Source of the DNA: Thermodesulfovibrionales bacterium
GTDB taxonomy: Bacteria; Nitrospirota; Thermodesulfovibrionia; Thermodesulfovibrionales; Dissulfurispiraceae
Assembly (NCBI GenBank): GCA_026415695.1
Contig: JAOAGP010000056.1
Location: 1 to 45,238 of the forward strand
DNA length: 45,238 nucleotides
Reading direction: 5' to 3'
How positions within the stretch are numbered: position 1 is the stretch's first letter; every line of letters starts with the position of its first letter. Positions 9,652 through 16,476 of this stretch are shown here, piece after piece. The notes under the pieces are model-generated. The model was not told where the DNA came from. It saw only the letters and a program-made list of their open reading frames with translations, and did no database searches. Made by a program: the position numbers and the translations under genes.

Positions 9652-10230
9652 ATGCCAGAGTATATTGATTTGGGGAAGTCTCCCGAAAGTGAGCAAGAAA
9701 GACATGATTTGATAATGGAGATTATTAAATCTGACGAGGTAAATGAGCAAGAGGGTCTCAATATTATTCAAAAAAATGTGTTTGATTTCTTGACAACTCA
9801 AAAGGGGTTTCCCCCTCACAGCATATCTGCAAATAAGAGGTTGAGGGTTTTGCTTCCGGATGTGGAGTTTATAGTGCCTGTTGATCTTTTAGTAACCATT
9901 GATGATACTTTTGTTATGGCTATAAAGTGTGCCATCAATTCGGTCGATTCTTGGGAAAGGTATAGCCTTGCATTAGGAAGGACAGTATTGGATGACTATC
10001 AGATCCCTTTTGCAGTAGTTTCAGATAGTCAGACTTACATCCTCATAGATGTCTTAAAAGGTGAGGTTGTAGCAAGAGATAAACAAGATATCCCAGAATA
10101 TGAAGCTTTACGCAATTTTATAAACAATAATGGCAGACCGTTGCCTTACAACAAGGAAAAATTAGTAAGGGAAAGAAGGATACTCCATGCCTTCAATGCA
10201 ATAAGGTGTTCAGAAGGGATATGTGATTAG
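9652..10230 (+). CDS. HsdR-N-like (PD-(D/E)XK fold) protein lacking the catalytic Glu
   Basis: 192 residues, soluble. The middle (about 62-150) resembles the N-terminal domain of type I restriction enzyme R subunits (HSDR_N_2): basic KRLRVLLPDVEF, then VPVDLLVTIDDTFVMAIK, then a PFAVVSDSQTYILIDVLKGE strand pair. In active enzymes the core reads D-x(n)-E-x-K. Here Asp78 and Lys92 are kept, but the Glu position appears to be Ala90. No helicase domain follows and no hsdM or hsdS is near, so it is not a restriction system. Similar short stand-alone proteins exist in Desulfobacterota and relatives with unknown function. It is probably cotranscribed with the lipoprotein gene and has a strong GGAGGAG site. 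Confidence 0.6.
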   Translation: MPEYIDLGKSPESEQERHDLIMEIIKSDEVNEQEGLNIIQKNVFDFLTTQKGFPPHSISANKRLRVLLPDVEFIVPVDLLVTIDDTFVMAIKCAINSVDSWERYSLALGRTVLDDYQIPFAVVSDSQTYILIDVLKGEVVARDKQDIPEYEALRNFINNNGRPLPYNKEKLVRERRILHAFNAIRCSEGICD

Positions 10231-10246
10231 GATAGAGATATCCTAA
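10227..10246. terminator. short perfect hairpin between convergent genes
   Basis: TTAGGATA and TATCCTAA form an 8-base-pair stem with a GAGA loop, covering the last base pairs of both converging genes' stop codons. It is AT-rich and has no T-tract, so it is at best a weak bidirectional terminator. Confidence 0.3.
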
Positions 10247-11499
10247 ATTAGAGTCATACAGACCTTATTTCTGCCTGTGTTTTTTGCCTCGTAGAGTTTC
10301 TCATCTGAAATCTTAATGAGTTCTTCAAGTTTTTCGGTTTGACCATATGCAATACCGATGGATGAAGTATATCTAATCTCATTGTTACCATAAGATACTG
10401 GGCTATTTTCTATGGTATGTCTTACATGTTCTGCAAACCTTGATAGGTTTTCAGCATTGTCAGATGATGTCAATACGCAAAACTCCTCACCACCAAGTCG
10501 GGCAACGATGTCAGTCTGTCTTTTAAAGAGTGATAATAGCAGGTTTGCAAAATGTTTAAGGACAGTATCACCCCCTTCATGCCCATATGTGTCATTGATT
10601 TGTTTGAATTTGTCAATATCAAACATAAATGCTACAAGTTTTACATTGTTTCTTTTAGCGGTTGCATGCACCACCTTGCCTGTTTCAAAAAAGTATCTTC
10701 TGTTGTATATTCCTGTAAGAGGGTCTTTATTTGCGAAATCCTTTAGGGTTTGTATCATCTCTATGGTTTCGATATTCATGTTAACCCTGCAGATAAACTC
10801 TTCTCTACTGAAGGGTTTTTGTATGTAGTCATTAGCACCAGCCTTCAAGAATTTTGGTATTGAGTCGGTTCCTCCGTAACCTGATGCAACAATTATAGCC
10901 ATAGAGTCTTTTTTAAAAGTATGCCTTATTGTATTTACAAGTTCAAAACCATCCACATCTGGCATGTAGTAGTCTGTTATCATGAGTTTTATGTCTGGAT
11001 TGTTGTTTATTATGGATATTGCCTCTTTGCCACTTTTGGCAGTTAAAACCTTGTATAGCTGTTGAGTTAGCATCCTTGCCATTGTATCCCTTTGCACAGA
11101 AGAGTCATCTACCACTAATACCTTTATGTCTCTATTTTTAAAAGCCCTCTGAACTATTGAATGCAGATAATCAAGATCTTTAGTGCTCCTTTTGACGATA
11201 TAGTCCACTATCTCTTTTGATAACATCTTGTCTCTTATATCTGTATCATAGGATGCAGTTAAAACTATTACAGGTATTTTTTTACTGATAATAAGGTCGA
11301 CTACCTCTCCGTTAGGGGCATCAGGGAGGTTGTAATCCGATATCGCAAGACAGTATTGAGAGGCATTAGTTTGTAAGATTGTATTTGCATCAGAAAAAGA
11401 ATAGCAGACATCTGCATCTATGCCTACTTTTTTGCTTAAAACCCTTAAGATTATTCTACAGGTTGTTTTATCATCATCTACGATAAGTATTTTATTCAT
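10243..11499 (-). CDS. dual-receiver diguanylate cyclase (REC-REC-GGDEF, PleD-like)
   Basis: 418 residues. The first receiver domain (1-120) has acidic residues at 8-10, phospho-acceptor Asp55, Thr81 and Lys103. The second (125-245) has Asp131/132, Asp176 (ITDYYMPDVDG) and Lys228 (KPF). Both look phosphorylatable. The GGDEF domain (about 255-418) has the active-site variant GGEEF at 336-340, which is compatible with activity, and an RQTD inhibitory site exactly five residues upstream. It should therefore make cyclic di-GMP and be feedback inhibited. The layout matches PleD, except that both receivers retain the Asp. It follows a rubredoxin gene by 10 bases and is probably cotranscribed. No strong ribosome site is visible before the ATG. 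Confidence 0.93.
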   Translation of the reverse strand: MNKILIVDDDKTTCRIILRVLSKKVGIDADVCYSFSDANTILQTNASQYCLAISDYNLPDAPNGEVVDLIISKKIPVIVLTASYDTDIRDKMLSKEIVDYIVKRSTKDLDYLHSIVQRAFKNRDIKVLVVDDSSVQRDTMARMLTQQLYKVLTAKSGKEAISIINNNPDIKLMITDYYMPDVDGFELVNTIRHTFKKDSMAIIVASGYGGTDSIPKFLKAGANDYIQKPFSREEFICRVNMNIETIEMIQTLKDFANKDPLTGIYNRRYFFETGKVVHATAKRNNVKLVAFMFDIDKFKQINDTYGHEGGDTVLKHFANLLLSLFKRQTDIVARLGGEEFCVLTSSDNAENLSRFAEHVRHTIENSPVSYGNNEIRYTSSIGIAYGQTEKLEELIKISDEKLYEAKNTGRNKVCMTLI

Positions 11500-11509
11500 T
11501 TTAGGTGGA

Positions 11510-11674
11510 TTAGCCTTCTATCTTTTTGAAGAATTTTTTACCTGCCCCGCATACAGGGCATTTCCAGTCTTCTGGCAGATCCTCAAACTTCGTATCAGGT
11601 GGTATCTTTCCCTTCTTATCGCCCTTTGCAGGATTGTAGATATAACCACAATTACTACCTTGACATTGCCACAT
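11510..11674 (-). CDS. rubredoxin with CX4C first cysteine pair
   Basis: 54 residues, starting [18 protein letters not shown]. The second half has [18 protein letters not shown], the unmistakable rubredoxin C-terminal knuckle (CPVCG). The protein should bind one Fe(Cys)4 and carry single electrons in the cytoplasm. The first knuckle is C-Q-G-S-N-C (Cys4 and Cys9), four residues between the cysteines rather than the usual two, as known for the Desulfovibrio type-2 rubredoxin. GGAGG sits 6 bases before the ATG, and a good promoter lies upstream. The diguanylate cyclase gene follows 10 bases downstream. No rubrerythrin, rubredoxin reductase or superoxide reductase gene is adjacent. Confidence 0.93.
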   Translation of the reverse strand: MWQCQGSNCGYIYNPAKGDKKGKIPPDTKFEDLPEDWKCPVCGAGKKFFKKIEG

Positions 11675-11696
11675 GTGTAACCTCCATTTTTTTTAA

Positions 11697-11726
11697 ATTA
11701 TAGAATTTTTCATCAACAAATTTCAA
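11697..11726 (-). promoter_or_regulatory. sigma70-type promoter for rubredoxin-diguanylate cyclase
   Basis: On the minus strand, TTGAAA (11726-11721) and TATAAT (11702-11697) are separated by 18 bases. The predicted start is near 11690, giving a leader of about 16 bases that holds the GGAGG site of the rubredoxin gene. Confidence 0.6.
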
Positions 11727-11800
11727 AAACAGCCGTGCAGTTTACAAGGTTATTGCCAAATTAATTGACTTTTTCGTGGATTTGCTTGATAATTATTGCA

Positions 11801-11806
11801 TATAAT
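11801..11806 (+). promoter_or_regulatory. -10 box for the cytochrome gene
   Basis: A perfect TATAAT lies 23 bases before the ATG at 11830. No convincing -35 is spaced correctly upstream (GGATTT at 17 bases is poor). Transcription would start near 11813, just ahead of the AGGAGGAGG ribosome site. Confidence 0.4.
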
Positions 11807-11829
11807 AAAACAAAAAGGAGGAGGTATTG

Positions 11830-12141
11830 ATGTTTAGAATCTTGCTGCTTTTAGTATGTGCAGTGTCGTTAGGTTTCTTTGTTGTGTCAGCCATGGCTGT
11901 GCCAGCAGGTAAAAATGTTGAGTATCAGGGTGGGGCGTTAGGGAAGGTTGTCTTTGATGGGAAGATACATGCAGACAAAGGGATGAAATGTAACGACTGT
12001 CATACCTCAATCTTTAGCATGAAAAAGGAAGTAAAGATCACTATGGAGGATCATAAGGCTGATAAGTTTTGTTTTAAGTGTCATAATGGTTCAAAGGCAT
12101 TTAAGGCTGAAGAATCATGCACGAGGTGCCATAAGAAGTAA
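11830..12141 (+). CDS. periplasmic three-haem cytochrome c (c7 / class III type)
   Basis: 103 residues. A signal peptide (about 1-23, ending SAMA before VPAG) exports it to the periplasm. Three haem c motifs follow: CNDCH (54-58), CFKCH (81-85) and CTRCH (97-101). Histidines outside these motifs (His47, His75) could serve as distal ligands. The size and three haems match c7-type cytochromes of metal- and sulfate-reducing bacteria, which carry electrons between membrane oxidoreductases and outer acceptors. The ATG at 11830 is preferred over a TTG one codon earlier because AGGAGGAGG (11817-11825) is better spaced. It appears monocistronic, ending at a hairpin shared with ilvE. Confidence 0.93.
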   Translation: MFRILLLLVCAVSLGFFVVSAMAVPAGKNVEYQGGALGKVVFDGKIHADKGMKCNDCHTSIFSMKKEVKITMEDHKADKFCFKCHNGSKAFKAEESCTRCHKK

Positions 12142-12149
12142 TACATGAT

Positions 12150-12181
12150 AAGGCAGATAGAACTTTATAACTATCTGCCTT
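12150..12181. terminator. bidirectional hairpin between cytochrome and ilvE
   Basis: AAGGCAGATAG and CTATCTGCCTT form a perfect 11-base-pair stem with a 10-base loop, placed 8 bases after the cytochrome stop and touching the ilvE stop. The T-tracts are short on both strands. The position between convergent genes supports a bidirectional terminator. Confidence 0.65.
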
Positions 12182-13098
12182 TAACTAACATAGGTCAACC
12201 ACTTTTTATATTTAGGAACTCTACCTTTTACTATCTCAAAGAATGCGTTTTGTAGTTTCTTGGTAATCGGACCTGCCTTGCCTTCACCAATAACCCTGTT
12301 GTCAACCTCTCTAATGGGTGTTATCTCTGCAGCTGTGCCAGTAAAGAATGCCTCATCAGAGATATAAACCTCATCTCTTGTGAATCTCTCTTGTAAGGCT
12401 ACAATGCCCAAGTCTTTTGCTATCTCAATAACGCTGTCACGAGTTATGCCTTCAAGTATGGAAGTAAGAGGGGTTGTTTTAAGGATACCATTTCTTACGA
12501 TGAAGATGTTTTCCCCACTTCCTTCAGATACAAAACCTGATGTATCAAGCAAGAGTGCCTCATCGTAGCCGTTAGATATTGCCTCTTTCTTGGCAAGTTG
12601 TGAATTTACATAGTAACCCGATATCTTCCCCCTACACATATTGGAATTGACATGGTTTCTTATGAAGGACGATATCTTCACCCTTATACCGTTATTAAGT
12701 CCTTCTTCGCCAAGATACGCACCCCATGGCCATACTGCGATGACAACATTGATAGGATTACCTTTTGGGTAAAGCCCCATTGCACCATAACCAATAAACG
12801 CAATAGGTCTTATGTAGCATTCCTTTATTGAGTTTATCTTTATCGTTTGTATAATAGCCTGTTTTATTTCATCTGGGCTAAATGGTATCTCTAATAAAAA
12901 TATCTTTGCTGATTGAAATAGTCTGTTTACATGCTCATCTAATCTAAATACTGCGGGACCGTCTTGAGTATCGTAACATCTAATCCCCTCAAAAACACCT
13001 AAACCATAATGCAAAGAATGACTCAACACATGCACCTTTGCATCATCCCAATTTACAAACTTACCATCCATCCATATTTTATCTGTCTTGTTTATCAT
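12181..13098 (-). CDS. ilvE: branched-chain amino acid aminotransferase
   Basis: 305 residues, the usual length for class IV PLP aminotransferases. It transfers the amino group between Leu/Ile/Val and glutamate, the last step of synthesis or first step of breakdown. Landmarks are the N-terminal [15 protein letters not shown] block, the PLP lysine Lys158 in [18 protein letters not shown], and the phosphate-binding [10 protein letters not shown] and GTAAEITPI segments near the C-terminus. No signal peptide is present, so it is cytoplasmic. It lies 53 bases downstream of the DRTGG/BioD-like gene on the same strand, suggesting an operon with the ADP-forming acyl-CoA synthetase and raising the possibility of a catabolic role. 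D-amino acid transaminase is a less likely alternative. Confidence 0.93.
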   Translation of the reverse strand: MINKTDKIWMDGKFVNWDDAKVHVLSHSLHYGLGVFEGIRCYDTQDGPAVFRLDEHVNRLFQSAKIFLLEIPFSPDEIKQAIIQTIKINSIKECYIRPIAFIGYGAMGLYPKGNPINVVIAVWPWGAYLGEEGLNNGIRVKISSFIRNHVNSNMCRGKISGYYVNSQLAKKEAISNGYDEALLLDTSGFVSEGSGENIFIVRNGILKTTPLTSILEGITRDSVIEIAKDLGIVALQERFTRDEVYISDEAFFTGTAAEITPIREVDNRVIGEGKAGPITKKLQNAFFEIVKGRVPKYKKWLTYVS

Positions 13099-13151
13099 AG
13101 TCGGCTATTGTATCATTATGTATGAAAGTGTTGCAAGGAATTTAGAAACAT

Positions 13152-14213
13152 CTATGAAAGCCCAATGGACTTCAAAAATGTATCCATGTCAAAATCATTA
13201 TCAATTATCTCTTTTGATCGAGTTACCTTGCTTTTTTCTCTAATCATCGTCTTGCCCATTATCTTTTCAATCTTTTCAACTGTTGTAAATGTATCCGTTG
13301 ATACAGATATTATTGGTATCCCTTTTTGTTTTGCCCTTCCTATCACAACATCATTGGTAAATAAGCCACCTGTAAGGATGATGCATTTAGTAGAGGTTTC
13401 CATAGCCATGAGCTGAATGTCAGTTCTGTGAGCACCAGTAATGACTGCCTTGTTGCTTATCTTTCTAAAGTAACTTAAGGCAGTGTCAACATCCATAGCA
13501 CCAACAGAGAAGTTTTCGACAAACTCATCTAATTTGTCTTCACAGCACAAAACACCACCATTTAAGACCTCAATGAGTTGTCTCACAGTGATTGCCTCAA
13601 GAACCTTATCTTTCTTAAAGACACCAAATACTGTGATACCTTTACTGTTAAGGAAAGGCACGGCTTTTTGTTTAACATGGTTGTATAGGTTTGCTGGAAC
13701 CTTGTTGATGATAGCACCCAAGAAATTTTCCCCTAAAAGTTGCTTGTGACTTACAAAGGTGTCAAGCGTAAGTTCACTAATCCAAGTATCCACTATTATT
13801 GTTTTGGCATTCGTTTCTTTTATGATTGACAGACCGTCTATATCTAAAACCGTTCCTTCAAAAAGATCCGCACCACCACCAATGAGTATTAGTTGTTTGG
13901 ATTTCATCTCGTTGTATGCATCCATCACCTTTTGTCTTGCGTTTGAAATAACTCCTTCATAAATGGCATTTTGATATTCAAATGTATAAACAAAGGGAGA
14001 CATTATAGGAATCGGCTCTTTTAGATTAAGGGCTTCTTTAATAAATAGCGCATCTTCATCTACTATATCTTTGCCCTTTTTTATGAGTGTCTTTCCAAAA
14101 GGTTTGATGTATCCGATATCTATACCCCTTTCAATCAATGCTAAACCAAGTCCGATGGTAAAAAAGGTCTTTCCTGTATGGCTGTTTTTTGAGCCGATAT
14201 AAACCGTTGTCAT
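13152..14213 (-). CDS. BioD-like P-loop + DRTGG domain protein (Pta N-terminal type)
   Basis: 353 residues. The N-terminal half is a BioD/CobQ-like nucleotide-binding domain with P-loop SKNSHTGKTFFTIG (about 8-21) and an LILIGGGADLFEG segment. The C-terminal half (about 210-325) is a DRTGG domain, ending with an ILTGG turn and PIISVSTDTF. This is the architecture of the regulatory N-terminus of long phosphotransacetylases (COG0857), but the catalytic PTA domain is absent and the frame ends cleanly. Such stand-alone forms recur next to ADP-forming acetyl-CoA synthetases, as here (40 bases downstream of that gene), suggesting a regulatory or sensor partner. GGAGG precedes the ATG. The biochemical activity is unknown to me. 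Confidence 0.8.
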   Translation of the reverse strand: MTTVYIGSKNSHTGKTFFTIGLGLALIERGIDIGYIKPFGKTLIKKGKDIVDEDALFIKEALNLKEPIPIMSPFVYTFEYQNAIYEGVISNARQKVMDAYNEMKSKQLILIGGGADLFEGTVLDIDGLSIIKETNAKTIIVDTWISELTLDTFVSHKQLLGENFLGAIINKVPANLYNHVKQKAVPFLNSKGITVFGVFKKDKVLEAITVRQLIEVLNGGVLCCEDKLDEFVENFSVGAMDVDTALSYFRKISNKAVITGAHRTDIQLMAMETSTKCIILTGGLFTNDVVIGRAKQKGIPIISVSTDTFTTVEKIEKIMGKTMIREKSKVTRSKEIIDNDFDMDTFLKSIGLS

Positions 14214-14253
14214 CTATTCCTCCTTGTGTTATTTATTTTTAAATGTTTTTGAA

Positions 14254-16344
14254 TCACTTTGTCTCAAAGATAATCCTTGCATCAAGTGCAAATGCACCTC
14301 TGTTCATAACAAGCATTGGATTTACATCCAACTCCCTAATGATAGGGAAATCAGTAACCAGATTAGACACATTTACAATACCATTTATTATAGCCTCAAT
14401 ATCCACTGGCTTTTCACCCCTTGCCCCTTTAAGAAGTGCAATTGAACGGATATCATGCACCATCTCGTCAGCCTCTTTGTAACTTACTGGGGCTATTCTA
14501 AATGAGACATCCTTTAAAACCTCTACATAAATACCACCAAGCCCAAACATTATCATGTGTCCAAATGTCCTATCATATGTTACACCAATTATCACTTCTT
14601 TGCCACCTTTAATCATCTCATAAATCATTACGCCTTCAATGTATGCATCAGGCATAAACCTTTGTGCATTTGTTGTAATTTCATTAAATGCATCCTCCGC
14701 TGCAACAGCAGAATTTATATTTAATTTTACACCTCCAACATCTGTTTTATGGAGTATGTCGGGGGAGGATATCTTCATTACTACAGGGAAACCTATCCTT
14801 TCAGCGATTATACCAGCCTCAATAGCACTTGTTGCCAATGCCCTTTCAGGAAAGGTAAAGCCATAGTGAGCAAGTATTTTCATAGCAGGGTCTTCACCTA
14901 CCTCAAATCTATTGGCATCAAGGAGATTTTCAATCATCGTTTTCACAGCCTCTTTGTTGGCTTTGGACACTGGTGGTGGGCTTTCTTGCATGTGTTTCCA
15001 CTCTGTATGATCACACAATCTTCTAAAAGCCTTGACTGCTATTTCAGGGTATGCAAATGTTGGTATGTTGTGCATCTTCATCTTCTCGGAGGCATCCCTA
15101 ACCCTTTTCCCTCCAACAAAAGAGGCGATTATGGGTTTGTCTGTTATCTTTGATGTCTCTATTACAATCTCTGCTACATTTGATACATCGGTCATTGCCT
15201 GTGGGGTTAGAAGTATCAACATGCCATCAACATTAGGATCCTTTATAGCTTGATCAATTACAACCTTATACCTCTCTGATGTTGCATCTCCAATGATATC
15301 TACAGGGTTGTACAATGAAGCGTTTGAAGGGAGCAGGTCTGCAATTGCGTCAATGCTTTCCTTTGTCATTTGGGGGAGTTGAATCTTAAGCCTATCGGAT
15401 GTGTCAGCGGCGATAATGCCGGGCCCCCCAGCATTTGTTATGATTAACAATCTCTGACTTTTGGGGAGTTTTCCACCAGAAAATGCAAGTGCTGTATCAA
15501 ATAATTCCTGAATCCCGTTTGCCCTCATTACTCCTGTTTGCTTAAATGCCGCATTAAATGCGGTTTCTGAACCAGCAAGGGCTCCTGTATGAGATGAGGC
15601 TGCCCTTGCACCTGCCTCTGTGCCTCCTGATTTTATGAGTATTACTGGTTTAACCTTTGTTGCCCTTTTTGCAATCTCCATAAATCTTTTGCCATCTACA
15701 ACATCTTCTATATAGCCTAAAATTATCTCTGTTTCAGGGTCATTGATGAAGTATTCAAGAAAATCAACCTCATTTAAATCTGATTTATTGCCAAGGCTTA
15801 TGAACTTTGAAAATCCAAAATTGTGTTCTAATGCCCAGTCCATTATTGCTACACCTAATGCCCCTGATTGAGAAAAAAGGGCTGTTTTACCTTTTGAAAG
15901 CATATCAGCGGCAAAGGATGCATTCATATTGTTTGAGGTGTTTATGACTCCTAAACAGTTAGGCCCCATTATTCTAATGTTGTTGTCTCTTGCAACCGAA
16001 AGCATCTCTTGCTCAAGTTTAATCCCCTCATGCCCAATCTCTTTAAACCCTGCACTTAATACTACCGCAGCCTTAACATTGGCCTTTGCACAGTCTTTTA
16101 GTGCCTCTGCAACAAACTTTGCTGGTATTGATACAACCACAAGGTCAACCTCTGATGAAGCTTTTGACACTGATGGGTATGCCTGTAATCCTAAAATATC
16201 ATTAGCTGATGGGTTTATTGGGTAAATCTTCCCTTTGAAGTCGTATTTTATAAGGTTATTAACAACTGCAAAACCTACTTTTTTAGTATCCCTTGAAGCA
16301 CCTATGACAGCGATTGATTTTGGATTAAATAGATAATCTAACAT
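14254..16344 (-). CDS. acyl-CoA synthetase (NDP-forming), fused alpha-beta subunits
   Basis: 696 residues. It converts an acyl-CoA, ADP and phosphate into the free acid, CoA and ATP (or the reverse), giving substrate-level ATP in the cytoplasm. Domains: CoA-binding Rossmann fold (1-130, with IAVIGASRDTKKVG), succinyl-CoA-ligase-like domain containing the phospho-histidine His252 in ASSHTGALAGSE, a second flavodoxin-like ligase domain (about 300-440), and a C-terminal ATP-grasp (about 475-696, with PVVMKISSPDILHKTDVGGV). This is the fused alpha-beta form common in anaerobes. The acyl preference (acetyl, branched-chain or aryl) cannot be read. A GAAGGAG site precedes the ATG. It heads a likely operon with the DRTGG protein and ilvE. 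Confidence 0.93.
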   Translation of the reverse strand: MLDYLFNPKSIAVIGASRDTKKVGFAVVNNLIKYDFKGKIYPINPSANDILGLQAYPSVSKASSEVDLVVVSIPAKFVAEALKDCAKANVKAAVVLSAGFKEIGHEGIKLEQEMLSVARDNNIRIMGPNCLGVINTSNNMNASFAADMLSKGKTALFSQSGALGVAIMDWALEHNFGFSKFISLGNKSDLNEVDFLEYFINDPETEIILGYIEDVVDGKRFMEIAKRATKVKPVILIKSGGTEAGARAASSHTGALAGSETAFNAAFKQTGVMRANGIQELFDTALAFSGGKLPKSQRLLIITNAGGPGIIAADTSDRLKIQLPQMTKESIDAIADLLPSNASLYNPVDIIGDATSERYKVVIDQAIKDPNVDGMLILLTPQAMTDVSNVAEIVIETSKITDKPIIASFVGGKRVRDASEKMKMHNIPTFAYPEIAVKAFRRLCDHTEWKHMQESPPPVSKANKEAVKTMIENLLDANRFEVGEDPAMKILAHYGFTFPERALATSAIEAGIIAERIGFPVVMKISSPDILHKTDVGGVKLNINSAVAAEDAFNEITTNAQRFMPDAYIEGVMIYEMIKGGKEVIIGVTYDRTFGHMIMFGLGGIYVEVLKDVSFRIAPVSYKEADEMVHDIRSIALLKGARGEKPVDIEAIINGIVNVSNLVTDFPIIRELDVNPMLVMNRGAFALDARIIFETK

Positions 16345-16385
16345 GGCTTAGATTCTCCTTCTTATTTTTTCGCTTGATGCTATTG

Positions 16386-16414
16386 AGTTTATCATTTGAT
16401 GATTTATTGTGCAA
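16386..16414 (-). promoter_or_regulatory. promoter for the acyl-CoA synthetase operon
   Basis: On the minus strand, TTGCAC (16414-16409) and TAAACT (16391-16386) are separated by exactly 17 bases. The predicted start is near 16379, leaving a leader of about 35 bases with a GAAGGAG site. Confidence 0.5.
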
Positions 16415-16456
16415 TAGGTATTTGTCTTATATTAAAACTTGATGTTTTCATGTGTG

Positions 16457-16465
16457 TGATATAAT
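16457..16465 (+). promoter_or_regulatory. extended -10 promoter just upstream of ftsK
   Basis: TGATATAAT is a perfect extended -10 element, ending 11 bases before the ftsK ATG at 16477. The predicted start is near 16472, so the leader would be about 5 bases and could not hold a Shine-Dalgarno; none is seen. A TTGATG lies at a short 15-base spacing. Confidence 0.55.
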
Positions 16466-16476
16466 AATCTAAAATT

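Noticed and set aside
9652-10230. A type I restriction-modification system
   Set aside because: Only an HsdR-N-like fragment of 192 residues with an intact frame is present. There is no helicase domain, hsdM or hsdS, and the catalytic Glu position is Ala.
11675-11829. A cyclic di-GMP (GEMM) riboswitch before the cytochrome gene, as in some metal reducers
   Set aside because: No GEMM core motifs or paired stems are visible; the region reads as two divergent promoters.
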